Shown here one piece after another: positions 38,122 through 45,587 of a DNA stretch of 64,000 nt. Under the pieces are notes generated by a model, which did no database searches, was not told where the DNA came from, and worked only from the letters and a program-made list of their open reading frames with translations. The DNA is from Streptomyces albus subsp. albus. GTDB lineage: Bacteria; Actinomycetota; Actinomycetes; Streptomycetales; Streptomycetaceae. The translations under genes were made by a program, and so were the position numbers. The stretch lies in assembly GCF_000719865.1 (NCBI RefSeq), contig NZ_JOID01000029.1, positions 1 through 64,000 of the forward strand, given 5' to 3'. How positions within the stretch are numbered: position 1 is the stretch's first letter; the number at the start of each line of letters is the position of its first letter.

Positions 38122-39480
38122 ATGAACCACCATGAGACAGCGGGCGGCCGCGGGCACCGCGGCCGCCCGGAGCTGGCCGACGCGGGCATCGCCAAGGCCG
38201 CCGGGGAGTACACCGACCGTTTCCTCGTCCTGCTGGCCCCCGGGGCCGAGGAGGAGGGCATGGCGGCCCTGCGGTCCCGGGCCGGCACCGAACCGGCGGA
38301 ACGGATACGCCCCGGCGTGACGGAGAGCACCGCGGAGGTGCTGGACCAGGCCGGGTCGGTCGTGTTCGAGGACCTCGGGGTCGGGGTCGTCCAGGCGGCG
38401 CCCGACCAGCGGCAGGCCGTGATGGCGACCGCCCGGGACGACGCGTCCGTCCTCGCCGTGGAGCGTGAGCGGGTGCTCTGGGCCTCCCAGTTGACGGAGT
38501 CCCGGACCGAGACCGCGACGGCCGACTATCTGCGCGGCTACCACGACGGGGTCGAGGAGCTCGTCCAGCACGCGCTGGCCCGCATCGACACCGCGGCCCT
38601 CCGGGAGGCCGGGACCGCCGCTTTCGACGAGTCCCGGATGACCTGGGGACTGCAGGCGACCGGCGTCGCGCAGTCCGCCTTCACGGGCCAGGGGGTGCGC
38701 GTCGCCGTCCTGGACACCGGCGTGGACACCGGCCATGCCGATCTGGCCGCGCGCCTGGAGGGGACGGCCTCCTTCGTCCCCGGCCAGTCCGTGCAGGACG
38801 GCCACGGCCACGGCACGCACTGCGTGGGGACGTCCTGCGGGCCGCGGACACCCGCCGCGGCGCCCCGCTACGGCGTGGCCTGCGAGGCGCAGATCTACGC
38901 CGGCAAGGTGCTGGGCGACGCGGGCGGCGGAACCGACACCCAGATCCTGGCGGGCATGAACTGGGCCTTCGGGCAGGGCTGCCGGGTCATCTCGATGTCG
39001 CTCGGCTCCCCGGTCGGCCCGGGCGAGCGCCCCTCGCGGGTGTACGAGCAGATCGCCCGGCGGCTGATGCGGGCCGGGACCCTGGTCGTCGCCGCGGCGG
39101 GCAACGAGAGCGGGCGCCCGGAGTTCACCGAGCCCGTCGGGCACCCGGCGAACTGCCCCTCGATCCTCGCCGTCGCCGCGCTCGACAGCGCGTTCGCGGT
39201 CGCGTCCTTCTCCAACGCCGGGCTCAATCCCGACGGCGGCCAGATCGACATCGCCGCCCCCGGCGTGGACGTGCTGTCCTCCTGGCCGCAGGCCCCGGGC
39301 CACCGGCGGCTGCGGGGCACCAGCATGGCCACCCCCCATGTGGCCGGTGCGGTCGCGCTGTTCGCCGAGGCCGCTCCGGGCGCGTCGGCCGCCGAGCTGA
39401 AGTCGTTCCTGCTCGCCGGGGCCCGTCGGCTGCCGCTGCCGGCCGTCGACGTGGGCGCGGGACTGCTGCAGGTGCCGTGA
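38122..39480 (+). CDS. S8 family (subtilisin-like) peptidase, no signal peptide
   Basis: A 452-residue subtilase with a complete catalytic set: D198 (VAVLDTGVD), H230 (GHGHGTHC), oxyanion N328 (AAAGNES) and S401 (GTSMATPHVAG). Residues about 30-120 look like an I9-type propeptide (RFLVLLAPGA ... VLAVERERV), followed by a helical linker (about 120-165). No signal peptide or membrane segment is present, so it is probably intracellular. GGAGCAG precedes ATG 38122. Its stop overlaps the start of a 79-residue propeptide-like gene, and the peptidase-nuclease gene is divergent from it. Control by inhibitor removal is inferred. Confidence 0.87.
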   Translation: MNHHETAGGRGHRGRPELADAGIAKAAGEYTDRFLVLLAPGAEEEGMAALRSRAGTEPAERIRPGVTESTAEVLDQAGSVVFEDLGVGVVQAAPDQRQAVMATARDDASVLAVERERVLWASQLTESRTETATADYLRGYHDGVEELVQHALARIDTAALREAGTAAFDESRMTWGLQATGVAQSAFTGQGVRVAVLDTGVDTGHADLAARLEGTASFVPGQSVQDGHGHGTHCVGTSCGPRTPAAAPRYGVACEAQIYAGKVLGDAGGGTDTQILAGMNWAFGQGCRVISMSLGSPVGPGERPSRVYEQIARRLMRAGTLVVAAAGNESGRPEFTEPVGHPANCPSILAVAALDSAFAVASFSNAGLNPDGGQIDIAAPGVDVLSSWPQAPGHRRLRGTSMATPHVAGAVALFAEAAPGASAAELKSFLLAGARRLPLPAVDVGAGLLQVP

Positions 39481-39716
39481 GCGCGCCGCGGCCCGTACCC
39501 GTCGTCGTGGCGGTCGACCCGGGGCGCTTTCCCGAGGTGGTCCGGGCCCTCCGGGAGGCGGGTCTGGAGGTGGCCTCCGAGCTGCCGGATCTCGGATCGC
39601 TCACGGGGACGGTCCGTGACGACCGGCTGCCGGGGCTGGAGTCGATCGACGGGGTCGAGGCGGTCGAACGCGAGCGCGGCTACCGGATCCCGCCTCCGGA
39701 CTCCCCCGTCCAGTAG
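39477..39716 (+). CDS. I9/propeptide-like small protein coupled to the subtilase
   Basis: A 79-residue protein with a predicted beta-alpha-beta-beta-alpha-beta order: VPVVVAVDPGRFPEVVRALR, SELPDLGSLTGTVRD, then GLESIDGVEAVERERGYRIP. The closing strand VEAVERER is nearly the same as the end of the subtilase's own propeptide region (VLAVERER). This suggests a free-standing, trans-acting copy of an I9 inhibitor/chaperone domain. GTG 39477 overlaps the subtilase stop (GTGA), so the two are made in fixed proportion. The alternative is an unrelated ferredoxin-like fold. Confidence 0.75.
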   Translation: MSAPRPVPVVVAVDPGRFPEVVRALREAGLEVASELPDLGSLTGTVRDDRLPGLESIDGVEAVERERGYRIPPPDSPVQ

Positions 39717-39731
39717 CGGTCACGGCGGTCC

Positions 39732-39773
39732 CCGGCCGCCCGCCCGGCGCGATGCCACCGGGCGGGCGGCCGG
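39732..39773 (+). terminator. strong hairpin after the subtilase operon
   Basis: Arms 39732-39747 and 39758-39773 form a perfect 16-bp GC stem with a 10-base loop, beginning 15 bases after the stop of the small protein gene. Confidence 0.75.
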
Positions 39774-39860
39774 ACGGCCCCGGAGAGCGGTATTTTTCAT
39801 GGACCGTTCCGCACCCCGCCCCCGGGACCTTCGGCCCCCCGTTCCGCCCACTCCGGGTGC

Positions 39861-39876
39861 ATACCCTCAGGGGTAT
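39861..39876. promoter_or_regulatory. CsoR/CstR-type operator
   Basis: ATACCC-TCAG-GGGTAT, a perfect 6-bp inverted repeat with the G/C tract and flanking TAT/ATA typical of CsoR-family repressor sites. It lies 38 bases upstream of the CoA-disulfide reductase-rhodanese gene. Because that gene handles sulfane sulfur, a persulfide-sensing CstR-type repressor is more likely than a copper sensor. The regulator gene is not in the window. Confidence 0.65.
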
Positions 39877-39913
39877 CAACCCACAGGGGACCCGCAGGGG
39901 AACGGAGCATCAG

Positions 39914-41542
39914 GTGAAGGTCGTCATCGTCGGAGGAGTCGCGGGCGGGATGTCCGCCGCCACCAGGCTGCGCCGTCTCGACGAGAGAGCGGAGATCGTC
40001 GTCCTGGAACGCGGCGCGCACGTGTCCTACGCCAACTGCGGTCTCCCGTACCACATCGGCGGAGTGATCCCGGACCGCGCCGATCTGCTGCTCCGTACGC
40101 CCGAGGACCTGGGGGCACGGTTCGCCCTGGACGTCCGCGTGGAGCACGAGGTCCTCTCGGTCGACCGGTCGGCCCGGACCGTGCGGGTGCGCGATCTCCG
40201 CGACGGCCGCGAATACACCGAGCCCTATGACCGCCTCGTCCTCAGCCCCGGCGCCACCCCCGTCGTACCGCCGGTTCCGGGTGCCGAACGGGGCCTGACA
40301 CTGCGTGACGTGCAGGACTCCGACCGGGTGCTGCGCCGGGTGGAGGACGGCGCCCGGAGCGCGGTGGTGGTCGGCGGCGGCTTCATCGGCGTGGAGGTGG
40401 CCGAGAACCTGCGGCACCGGGGCCTCGCGGTCGCGCTGGTGGAGGCGGCGGATCAGGTGCTCGCCCCGCTGGACCCCGAGATGGCCCGGCCGCTCGCCAC
40501 CGAACTCACCGCCGGGGGTATCGAGTTGCGGCTGGACACCCGGGTGGCCAAGGTCCTGCCGGACGCGGTGGAGCTGAGCACCGGTGAGACGCTCCCGGGA
40601 GACCTGGTGGTGTTCGCCGCCGGAGTGCGCCCGGAGACCGCGCTGGCGCGGGCCGCGGGCCTGGAGCTGGGCCCCTTCGGCGGCATCGCCGTGGACGAGG
40701 CGCAGCGCACGAGTGATCCGGACGTCTTCGCGGTCGGGGACGCGGCGGAGAAGCGGGACGCGTTCAGCGGTGAACCGGCCCTGGTCCCGCTGGCCAACCT
40801 GGCCAACCGGCACGGCCGTCTGGTGGCCGACGCCATCGCCGGCCGCCCGGTGCGCGCCCGGCCCTCCGTCGGCACGGCCGTCGTCAAGGTCCTCGGCCTG
40901 ACCGCGGCCACGACCGGCTGGAACGAGAAGCGGCTGCGGGCCGCCGGACGCCCCTACCGCGCGCTGCACCTGCACGCCGCCTCGCACGCCGGCTATTACC
41001 CGGGCGCCCGGCCCCTGGCGCTGAAGCTCCTGGTGGAGCCCGGCGGCGAACGGATTCTCGGAGCCCAGGCGGTCGGGCCGGAAGGTGCCGACAAGCGCGT
41101 CGACGTCCTGGCGACGGCCATCGCCGGCGGTCTGACGGCACCGGAACTGGCCGATCTGGAGCTCGCCTACGCGCCGCCCTTCGGATCGGCGAAGGACCCC
41201 GTCAACATGCTGGGTTACGTGGCGGGGAACCTCGCCGACGGGGTCAGCCCCACCGTGCAGTGGCACGAGGTGGAGAGCCGGCTCGCGGCGGGCGCGCTGC
41301 CGCTGGACGTCCGGACTCCCGCGGAGTACGCGCGGGGGACCATCCCCGGCGCCCGGAACATCCCCCTCGACGACCTCCGGAACCGGCTCGGCGAGCTCCC
41401 CCGCGACCGGGAGATCCTCGTCTTCTGCGAGGGCGGACTGCGCGGCCACGCGGCGCTGCGGATCCTCGTCCAGGAGGGGTTCCGGACGGTCAACCTGGAC
41501 GGGGGCCGGCGCACCTGGGAGGCCGGCCGTCCCGCCCGCTGA
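39914..41542 (+). CDS. CoA-disulfide reductase-like flavoprotein with C-terminal rhodanese
   Basis: A 542-residue protein. Residues 1-440 are a pyridine nucleotide-disulfide oxidoreductase: VIVGGVAGGMSAATRLRR (FAD), the redox Cys in SYANCGLPYHIGG, a second Rossmann loop VVGGGFIGVEVAENL, VFAVGDAAE, and the dimerisation domain. Residues about 455-540 are a rhodanese domain with the persulfide-forming Cys in VFCEGGLRGHAAL. Fusions of this type reduce CoA persulfides or disulfides and pass sulfane sulfur along. GTG 39914 follows GGAGCATCAG. The CsoR/CstR-type operator just upstream supports a role in sulfide/persulfide detoxification. Confidence 0.9.
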   Translation: MKVVIVGGVAGGMSAATRLRRLDERAEIVVLERGAHVSYANCGLPYHIGGVIPDRADLLLRTPEDLGARFALDVRVEHEVLSVDRSARTVRVRDLRDGREYTEPYDRLVLSPGATPVVPPVPGAERGLTLRDVQDSDRVLRRVEDGARSAVVVGGGFIGVEVAENLRHRGLAVALVEAADQVLAPLDPEMARPLATELTAGGIELRLDTRVAKVLPDAVELSTGETLPGDLVVFAAGVRPETALARAAGLELGPFGGIAVDEAQRTSDPDVFAVGDAAEKRDAFSGEPALVPLANLANRHGRLVADAIAGRPVRARPSVGTAVVKVLGLTAATTGWNEKRLRAAGRPYRALHLHAASHAGYYPGARPLALKLLVEPGGERILGAQAVGPEGADKRVDVLATAIAGGLTAPELADLELAYAPPFGSAKDPVNMLGYVAGNLADGVSPTVQWHEVESRLAAGALPLDVRTPAEYARGTIPGARNIPLDDLRNRLGELPRDREILVFCEGGLRGHAALRILVQEGFRTVNLDGGRRTWEAGRPAR

Positions 41543-41543
41543 G

Positions 41544-41590
41544 AACGGCGCGGGACGGCGCGGGACGGCGCGGGACGGCGCGGGACGGCG
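41544..41590. repeat. 10-bp tandem repeat
   Basis: Four perfect copies of CGGGACGGCG (41551-41590) follow a partial copy directly after the reductase stop codon. No dyad symmetry suggests a terminator. Copy number is likely variable between strains. Confidence 0.8.
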
Positions 41591-41931
41591 CCGGGCCGGG
41601 CGGGAGCCGCTCCGGCCGGCGGAGACAGGGAAGCCGGCCGCCGGCCGTGCCGTGCACACCCGCCCCGCGCCGCCCCGTCCGCCGGCCTCGCCTCCCCCGC
41701 CGCGCCACGGCTCTCCGTGTGAAGATCCTCACCGCCTCCTCCGCGTGTCGCAGGTGCCCGGCCCGGCCGCGCCGGGGGCGGCCGGCCTTCGTTCCCCTGC
41801 TGTCCCCTGGGGGACAAGGCGGACACGGGGCCGCGCCCTCCCGGAGCGGGGCGGCCGCCGTCGGCGAGGGAAACGCCGCCCGGAACGCCGCGGAAGGGCG
41901 GCGGAGATTGCCACTGGGGCATCTGTACGGA
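41591..41931. other. intergenic, upstream of the phosphatase operon
   Basis: About 340 bases with no gene supported on either strand. The last 60 bases contain a purine-rich stretch but no strong ribosome site, so the downstream start is uncertain. Confidence 0.35.
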
Positions 41932-43746
41932 ATGGTTGCGGAAGGGGAGGAAGACCGGTCGTTCTTACGGAGAGGCGGTGGGGCTCGCTCTGCGAGGCCT
42001 TTCGGTGTGGAGAGTTCCATCTGTTCCCAGAGCCCGGCCGGTGCCGGCGCGAACGCCGGTGCCGGTACCGGCGGCGTCGGCGGCACCTGGCTCGGCGCTC
42101 CGCAGCCCGTTCTGGTGGTGAGCCCGGCCGGCACCGTGCGGGAGGCCAACCGGAGCGCGGCGGCGCTCCTCCCCTCCGCCGTGCCGGGGGCGTCCCTGCC
42201 GGAGGCCGCCCCGGCCTGGCTGGCGCTGGCCCACCAGCGGCTGGCCGCCGCCGCGGAGACCGCTCCCCCCGGGGGTTCCCCGGACCGGCAGGACGAGGCC
42301 GTGCGCGGGGAAGCCGGTGACCGGTTCCTGGAGGCGCGCCCCTCCTTCCGGGAGGACGGCGCGGTGGTGTGGTGGCTCACCGACCGGACCGACCGCCGCC
42401 GCGCCGAGCTGGCCGAGGAGGAGGTACGCCTCGAACGCCGGCGCACGGAGTTCCTGGCGGAAGCGTCCAACCAGCTGCTGGCCTCGCTCAACCCGCGCCG
42501 CTGCATGGAGGTGACCGCGCAGCTCGCCGCCCGGCATCTGGCCGACGCCGCGGTCGTCGTCGCCCCCGCCCTCGACGGGCGGCTGCCGATGACCTACTGC
42601 GGCCCCGACGGGCGCGTCACCCGCCACGACGTCCTCGCCGACGCCCGGATGGTGCCCGGGCTCAGCGAGGCCCTCCAGGGCTTCCCGCCGGTGCCCTCCC
42701 GCTGGATCGACCCGGCGGCCGCCCCGGACTGGGTGGTGCCGCCCGGCTTCACCGGGACCGTCGGCTCGATGGCCGTCACGCCCCTCCCCGGTCACGGTGT
42801 CCCGGCGGGCGCGCTCATCCTGGTGCGGCGCTCGGACCGGACGTCGTTCAGCGAGAGCGAGGAGACCCTCGCCCGGATCTTCGCGGCCCGGGCCGGTGCC
42901 GCGATGTCGGCGGCGCGGCTGTACGCGGAGCAGTCGGCGATCAGCCGGGTCCTGATGCGGGAGCTGCTGCCGCCCCCGCTCCGGCCGCTGCGCGGAGTCG
43001 AGTTCGCCGGCGGCTACCGGCCCTCCGACGACAGCGAGCGCATCGGCGGCGACTTCTACAACGTCCACCCGGGGACCGGCGGCGACGAGGAGTGCCTGGC
43101 CGTCCTCGGCGACGTCTGCGGCAAGGGCCTGGAGGCCGCGGCGCTCACCGGGAAGATCCGCAACACGGTGCACGCGCTGCTCCCCCTGGCCACCGACCAT
43201 GTGCGGCTGCTGAACCTGCTCAACGGGGCACTGCTCGGCTCCCGCAGCACCCGGTTCGCGACCCTCGTCCTGGCCTCGGCCGTACGGAGCGGGGACGGGG
43301 TGCGGCTCCGGCTGACGAGCGCCGGGCATCCGGCGCCGCTGATCGTCCGCGCCGGCGGCCGGGTGGAGGAGGCGGCGACCCGCGGCTGTCTGGTGGGCGT
43401 GCTGCCCGAGATCAGGGCGAACACGGCCGTCACCGAACTGGCGCCCGGAGAAACGTGCCTGCTGTACACCGACGGCATCACCGAGGCCAGGGGCGGCCCG
43501 TTCGGTGACGAGATGTTCGGTGAGCAGCGCCTCCAGGACGCGCTGGCCGAATGCGCCGGGATGCCGGCGGAGGCCGTCGTGGAGCGTGTCCAGATGCTCG
43601 CCGCCGAGTGGGTCGGCTCCGGCCGCCACGACGACATGGCCGTCGTGGCGATCGGCGCCCCGCTCCGCCGGCGTCCCGGCCCGGCGGGCACCCCCGCGCG
43701 CCGCGCCGTCCCCGGTATCCCCCCACAGGAGCAACACCCCGGATGA
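41932..43746 (+). CDS. PAS-GAF-SpoIIE (PP2C-type) serine phosphatase
   Basis: A soluble phosphatase of about 604 residues. A PAS-like segment (VLVVSPAGTVREANRSAAALL) is followed by a coiled coil (AELAEEEVRLERRRTEFLAE), a GAF domain (about 195-340) and a RsbU/SpoIIE phosphatase domain with ERIGGDFYNV, LGDVCGKGLEAA, LLYTDGITEA and RHDDMAVVAI carrying the metal-binding aspartates. It probably dephosphorylates an anti-anti-sigma protein. ATG 41932 is the first family-like start but has a poor ribosome site; a start nearer 42010 is possible. Its stop overlaps the ATG of the cobalamin-binding protein, which is therefore the likely sensor or regulator of this enzyme. Confidence 0.85.
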   Translation: MVAEGEEDRSFLRRGGGARSARPFGVESSICSQSPAGAGANAGAGTGGVGGTWLGAPQPVLVVSPAGTVREANRSAAALLPSAVPGASLPEAAPAWLALAHQRLAAAAETAPPGGSPDRQDEAVRGEAGDRFLEARPSFREDGAVVWWLTDRTDRRRAELAEEEVRLERRRTEFLAEASNQLLASLNPRRCMEVTAQLAARHLADAAVVVAPALDGRLPMTYCGPDGRVTRHDVLADARMVPGLSEALQGFPPVPSRWIDPAAAPDWVVPPGFTGTVGSMAVTPLPGHGVPAGALILVRRSDRTSFSESEETLARIFAARAGAAMSAARLYAEQSAISRVLMRELLPPPLRPLRGVEFAGGYRPSDDSERIGGDFYNVHPGTGGDEECLAVLGDVCGKGLEAAALTGKIRNTVHALLPLATDHVRLLNLLNGALLGSRSTRFATLVLASAVRSGDGVRLRLTSAGHPAPLIVRAGGRVEEAATRGCLVGVLPEIRANTAVTELAPGETCLLYTDGITEARGGPFGDEMFGEQRLQDALAECAGMPAEAVVERVQMLAAEWVGSGRHDDMAVVAIGAPLRRRPGPAGTPARRAVPGIPPQEQHPG

Positions 43747-44894
43747 CGAGCACCCCCCACTCCCCCGCCGCGCCTCCCGCCACCCAGGCCGCCCCGCCCC
43801 CGGGCCCGGCCGGTGTGCCGGTCACCGAGCTCCTGTGGCAGGCCGTGTCGGCGGGTGACGAGTACGCGGCGACGGAAACCCTGCTCGCGGCCCTCGACGC
43901 CGGAGCAGACCCGGAGAGCCTCCTCCTGGAGTGCGTCGCCCCCGTCCAGGCCCGGGTGGGCCGCGAGTGGGCCGCCAACCGCATGACCGTCGCCCAGGAG
44001 CACGCGGCCACCGCCATCAACGACCGCGCCGTCGCCGCCATCGCCCACCACCCGGCGAGCCGCGGAAAGCCGGGCCGGGGCCGGATCACGGTGGCGTGCG
44101 TGCACGGGGAGTGGCACGCCCTGCCCGCCCGGCTGCTCGCCGAGGTGCTGCGGCTGCGCGGCTGGCGGGTGGACTTCCTCGGGGCCCAGGTGCCCACCCC
44201 GCACCTCATCGCGCATCTGCACCTCACCGGGCCCGACGCGGTGGCCCTCTCCAGCTCCATCCCCACCCGCCTGCCGACGGCGCACGCCACCATCACCGCC
44301 TGCCAGGCCGCCGGCATCCCGGTCCTGGCCGGAGGCGCGGCCTTCGGCCCCGACGGCCGGTACGCCCGCCTGCTGGGCGCGGACGCCTGGGCGGCGGACG
44401 CCCGGTCCGCCGCCGCCCGGCTCGACGAGGGGCCGCTCACGCGGGACCCGGCGGCCCCGGTGCGGCAGCCCGTCGACCGGCTTCCGCATCTGGCCGACCA
44501 GGAGTACACCCTCGTCTCCCGGGACGCGCCCCGGCTGGTGCGGGACACCCTCGCCGGGCTGGAGTCCCGCATCCCGGCAATGCGGGACTACACCGACGCG
44601 CAGCGCCGGCACACCGCCGAGGACATCGCCCATGTCGTCGACTTCCTCGCCACCGCCCTCTACACCGGCGACCCGGAGCTCTTCAGCGGCTTCCTCACCT
44701 GGACCGGCGGCATCCTCACCGCACGCGGCGTCCCCGCCGGCACCCTGCGCCCCGCCCTGGACGTACTGACCGGGCTGCTCGGCGACTTCCCCCGCGCCCT
44801 CACCACCCTGGCCGAGGCCCGCCGGGCCCTCGACGCGGAGTTCCACCCGGCCCCCGGCACCGCGGCGGCCGCCCCCGAGGGCGCCCCGTCCTGA
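43743..44894 (+). CDS. cobalamin-binding sensor protein with CarH-type photoreceptor motif
   Basis: A 383-residue soluble protein. Residues about 25-100 form a helical B12-cap domain containing W76, E86 and H87 in the spacing W-x9-E-H, the signature of the AdoCbl photoreceptor CarH. Residues about 112-235 are a B12-binding Rossmann domain; the lower-ligand site reads VHGEWHALP (H125), with SSSIPTRLPTAH and VLAGGAAF as the nucleotide-tail pocket. No MerR DNA-binding domain is present. The last 130 residues are a predicted all-helical domain that may resemble the globin-like N-domain of RsbR-type regulators. The ATG overlaps the phosphatase stop (ATGA), so the two are coupled. Confidence 0.82.
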   Translation: MTSTPHSPAAPPATQAAPPPGPAGVPVTELLWQAVSAGDEYAATETLLAALDAGADPESLLLECVAPVQARVGREWAANRMTVAQEHAATAINDRAVAAIAHHPASRGKPGRGRITVACVHGEWHALPARLLAEVLRLRGWRVDFLGAQVPTPHLIAHLHLTGPDAVALSSSIPTRLPTAHATITACQAAGIPVLAGGAAFGPDGRYARLLGADAWAADARSAAARLDEGPLTRDPAAPVRQPVDRLPHLADQEYTLVSRDAPRLVRDTLAGLESRIPAMRDYTDAQRRHTAEDIAHVVDFLATALYTGDPELFSGFLTWTGGILTARGVPAGTLRPALDVLTGLLGDFPRALTTLAEARRALDAEFHPAPGTAAAAPEGAPS

Positions 44895-44956
44895 GCCCCC
44901 GGCCCGGCCAACACCGCGGAACGACGGGGCCGTTCGCTCCGGCCGGCCGCCCGGAC

Positions 44957-44990
44957 GAACGAAACGAACGAAACGAACGGACGAACGGGA
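44957..44990. repeat. short tandem repeat GAACGAAAC
   Basis: Nearly three copies of GAACGAAAC followed by degenerate GAACGGGAC units, between the convergent cobalamin-protein and tpg genes. It is A-rich compared with its surroundings. No function is apparent. Confidence 0.6.
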
Positions 44991-44998
44991 CGGGACGG

Positions 44999-45026
44999 GG
45001 GCACCCGTTCGGTCACCGGGGCGCCC
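44999..45026 (-). terminator. hairpin after tpg
   Basis: GGGCACCC and GGGCGCCC-type arms (44999-45006 and 45019-45026) pair on the minus-strand RNA with one U-G wobble and a 12-base loop. The hairpin begins one base from the tpg stop codon. Confidence 0.45.
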
Positions 45027-45027
45027 G

Positions 45028-45582
45028 TCAGCCGTAGCCGATGTCGATGTAGTCGATGTCCGTGAACTCCACCCGCAGGTCCTGGGCGCGGCGGCCGCGG
45101 TCCTTGAAGTAGATCTCCTGGAGCCCTTCGGCGACGATGCCGCGGAGTTCGGCCTCGCCGGCCCCGGCCTCCCGGGCCTCCAGCAGCCGGGTGGCGTACG
45201 CGGGCGGCAGACGCTGGGTGAGGCGGCGGACCCGGCCGTCGTCGGTGGAGCCGGGGGCGGCGGTGAAGCCGAAGCGGGCCCGGGTCTCGACCGTGATGCC
45301 GGTGTCGGTGGCGCGGCGGCGGGCCCGCTCCCGGACGCGGGGCTGCCAGCGGCGGCGCACCTCGGCCTCCAGCCGGTCCGCGATGGGACGGGGCGGGTGC
45401 TTCCGGGTGCCCTGCAGATAGCGCTCGACCGAGCGCATGCTGACCCCGAGCAGCCCGGCCACCGCCCGGGTGGTCTTGACCTGGCCCAGCAGATAACGGA
45501 CCCGCGCCTGCGTGGACTTGGGCGGCTGCCGGGTGAAGGACTCCTCGTCGGCCCGGAGCAGGCTGTCGCCGATCTCCCCCAC
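45028..45582 (-). CDS. tpg: telomere terminal protein Tpg
   Basis: A 184-residue protein matching Streptomyces terminal proteins in length and pattern: an N-terminal KSTQARVRYLLGQVKTTRAV then a helix-turn-helix-like segment VSMRSVERYLQG, RRRWQPRVRERARRRATDTG in the middle, and the diagnostic acidic end VEFTDIDYIDIGYG. Tpg becomes covalently bound to the 5' ends of linear replicons and primes end-patching replication. GTG 45582 has GGAG eight bases upstream; GTG 45591 overlaps the tap stop but is too close to that site. It lies downstream of tap in the usual operon. Confidence 0.95.
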   Translation of the reverse strand: MGEIGDSLLRADEESFTRQPPKSTQARVRYLLGQVKTTRAVAGLLGVSMRSVERYLQGTRKHPPRPIADRLEAEVRRRWQPRVRERARRRATDTGITVETRARFGFTAAPGSTDDGRVRRLTQRLPPAYATRLLEAREAGAGEAELRGIVAEGLQEIYFKDRGRRAQDLRVEFTDIDYIDIGYG

Positions 45583-45587
45583 GCCGC

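Noticed and set aside
41551-41590. Tandem CGGGACGGCG units as a possible CRISPR or iteron array
   Set aside because: The units are contiguous, without unique spacers, only 10 bases long, and have no replication or cas gene nearby. A simple tandem repeat is enough.
44957-44990. GAACGAAAC repeats as iterons linked to tap-tpg
   Set aside because: Fewer than three good copies, no initiator gene, and located between 3' ends of convergent genes.
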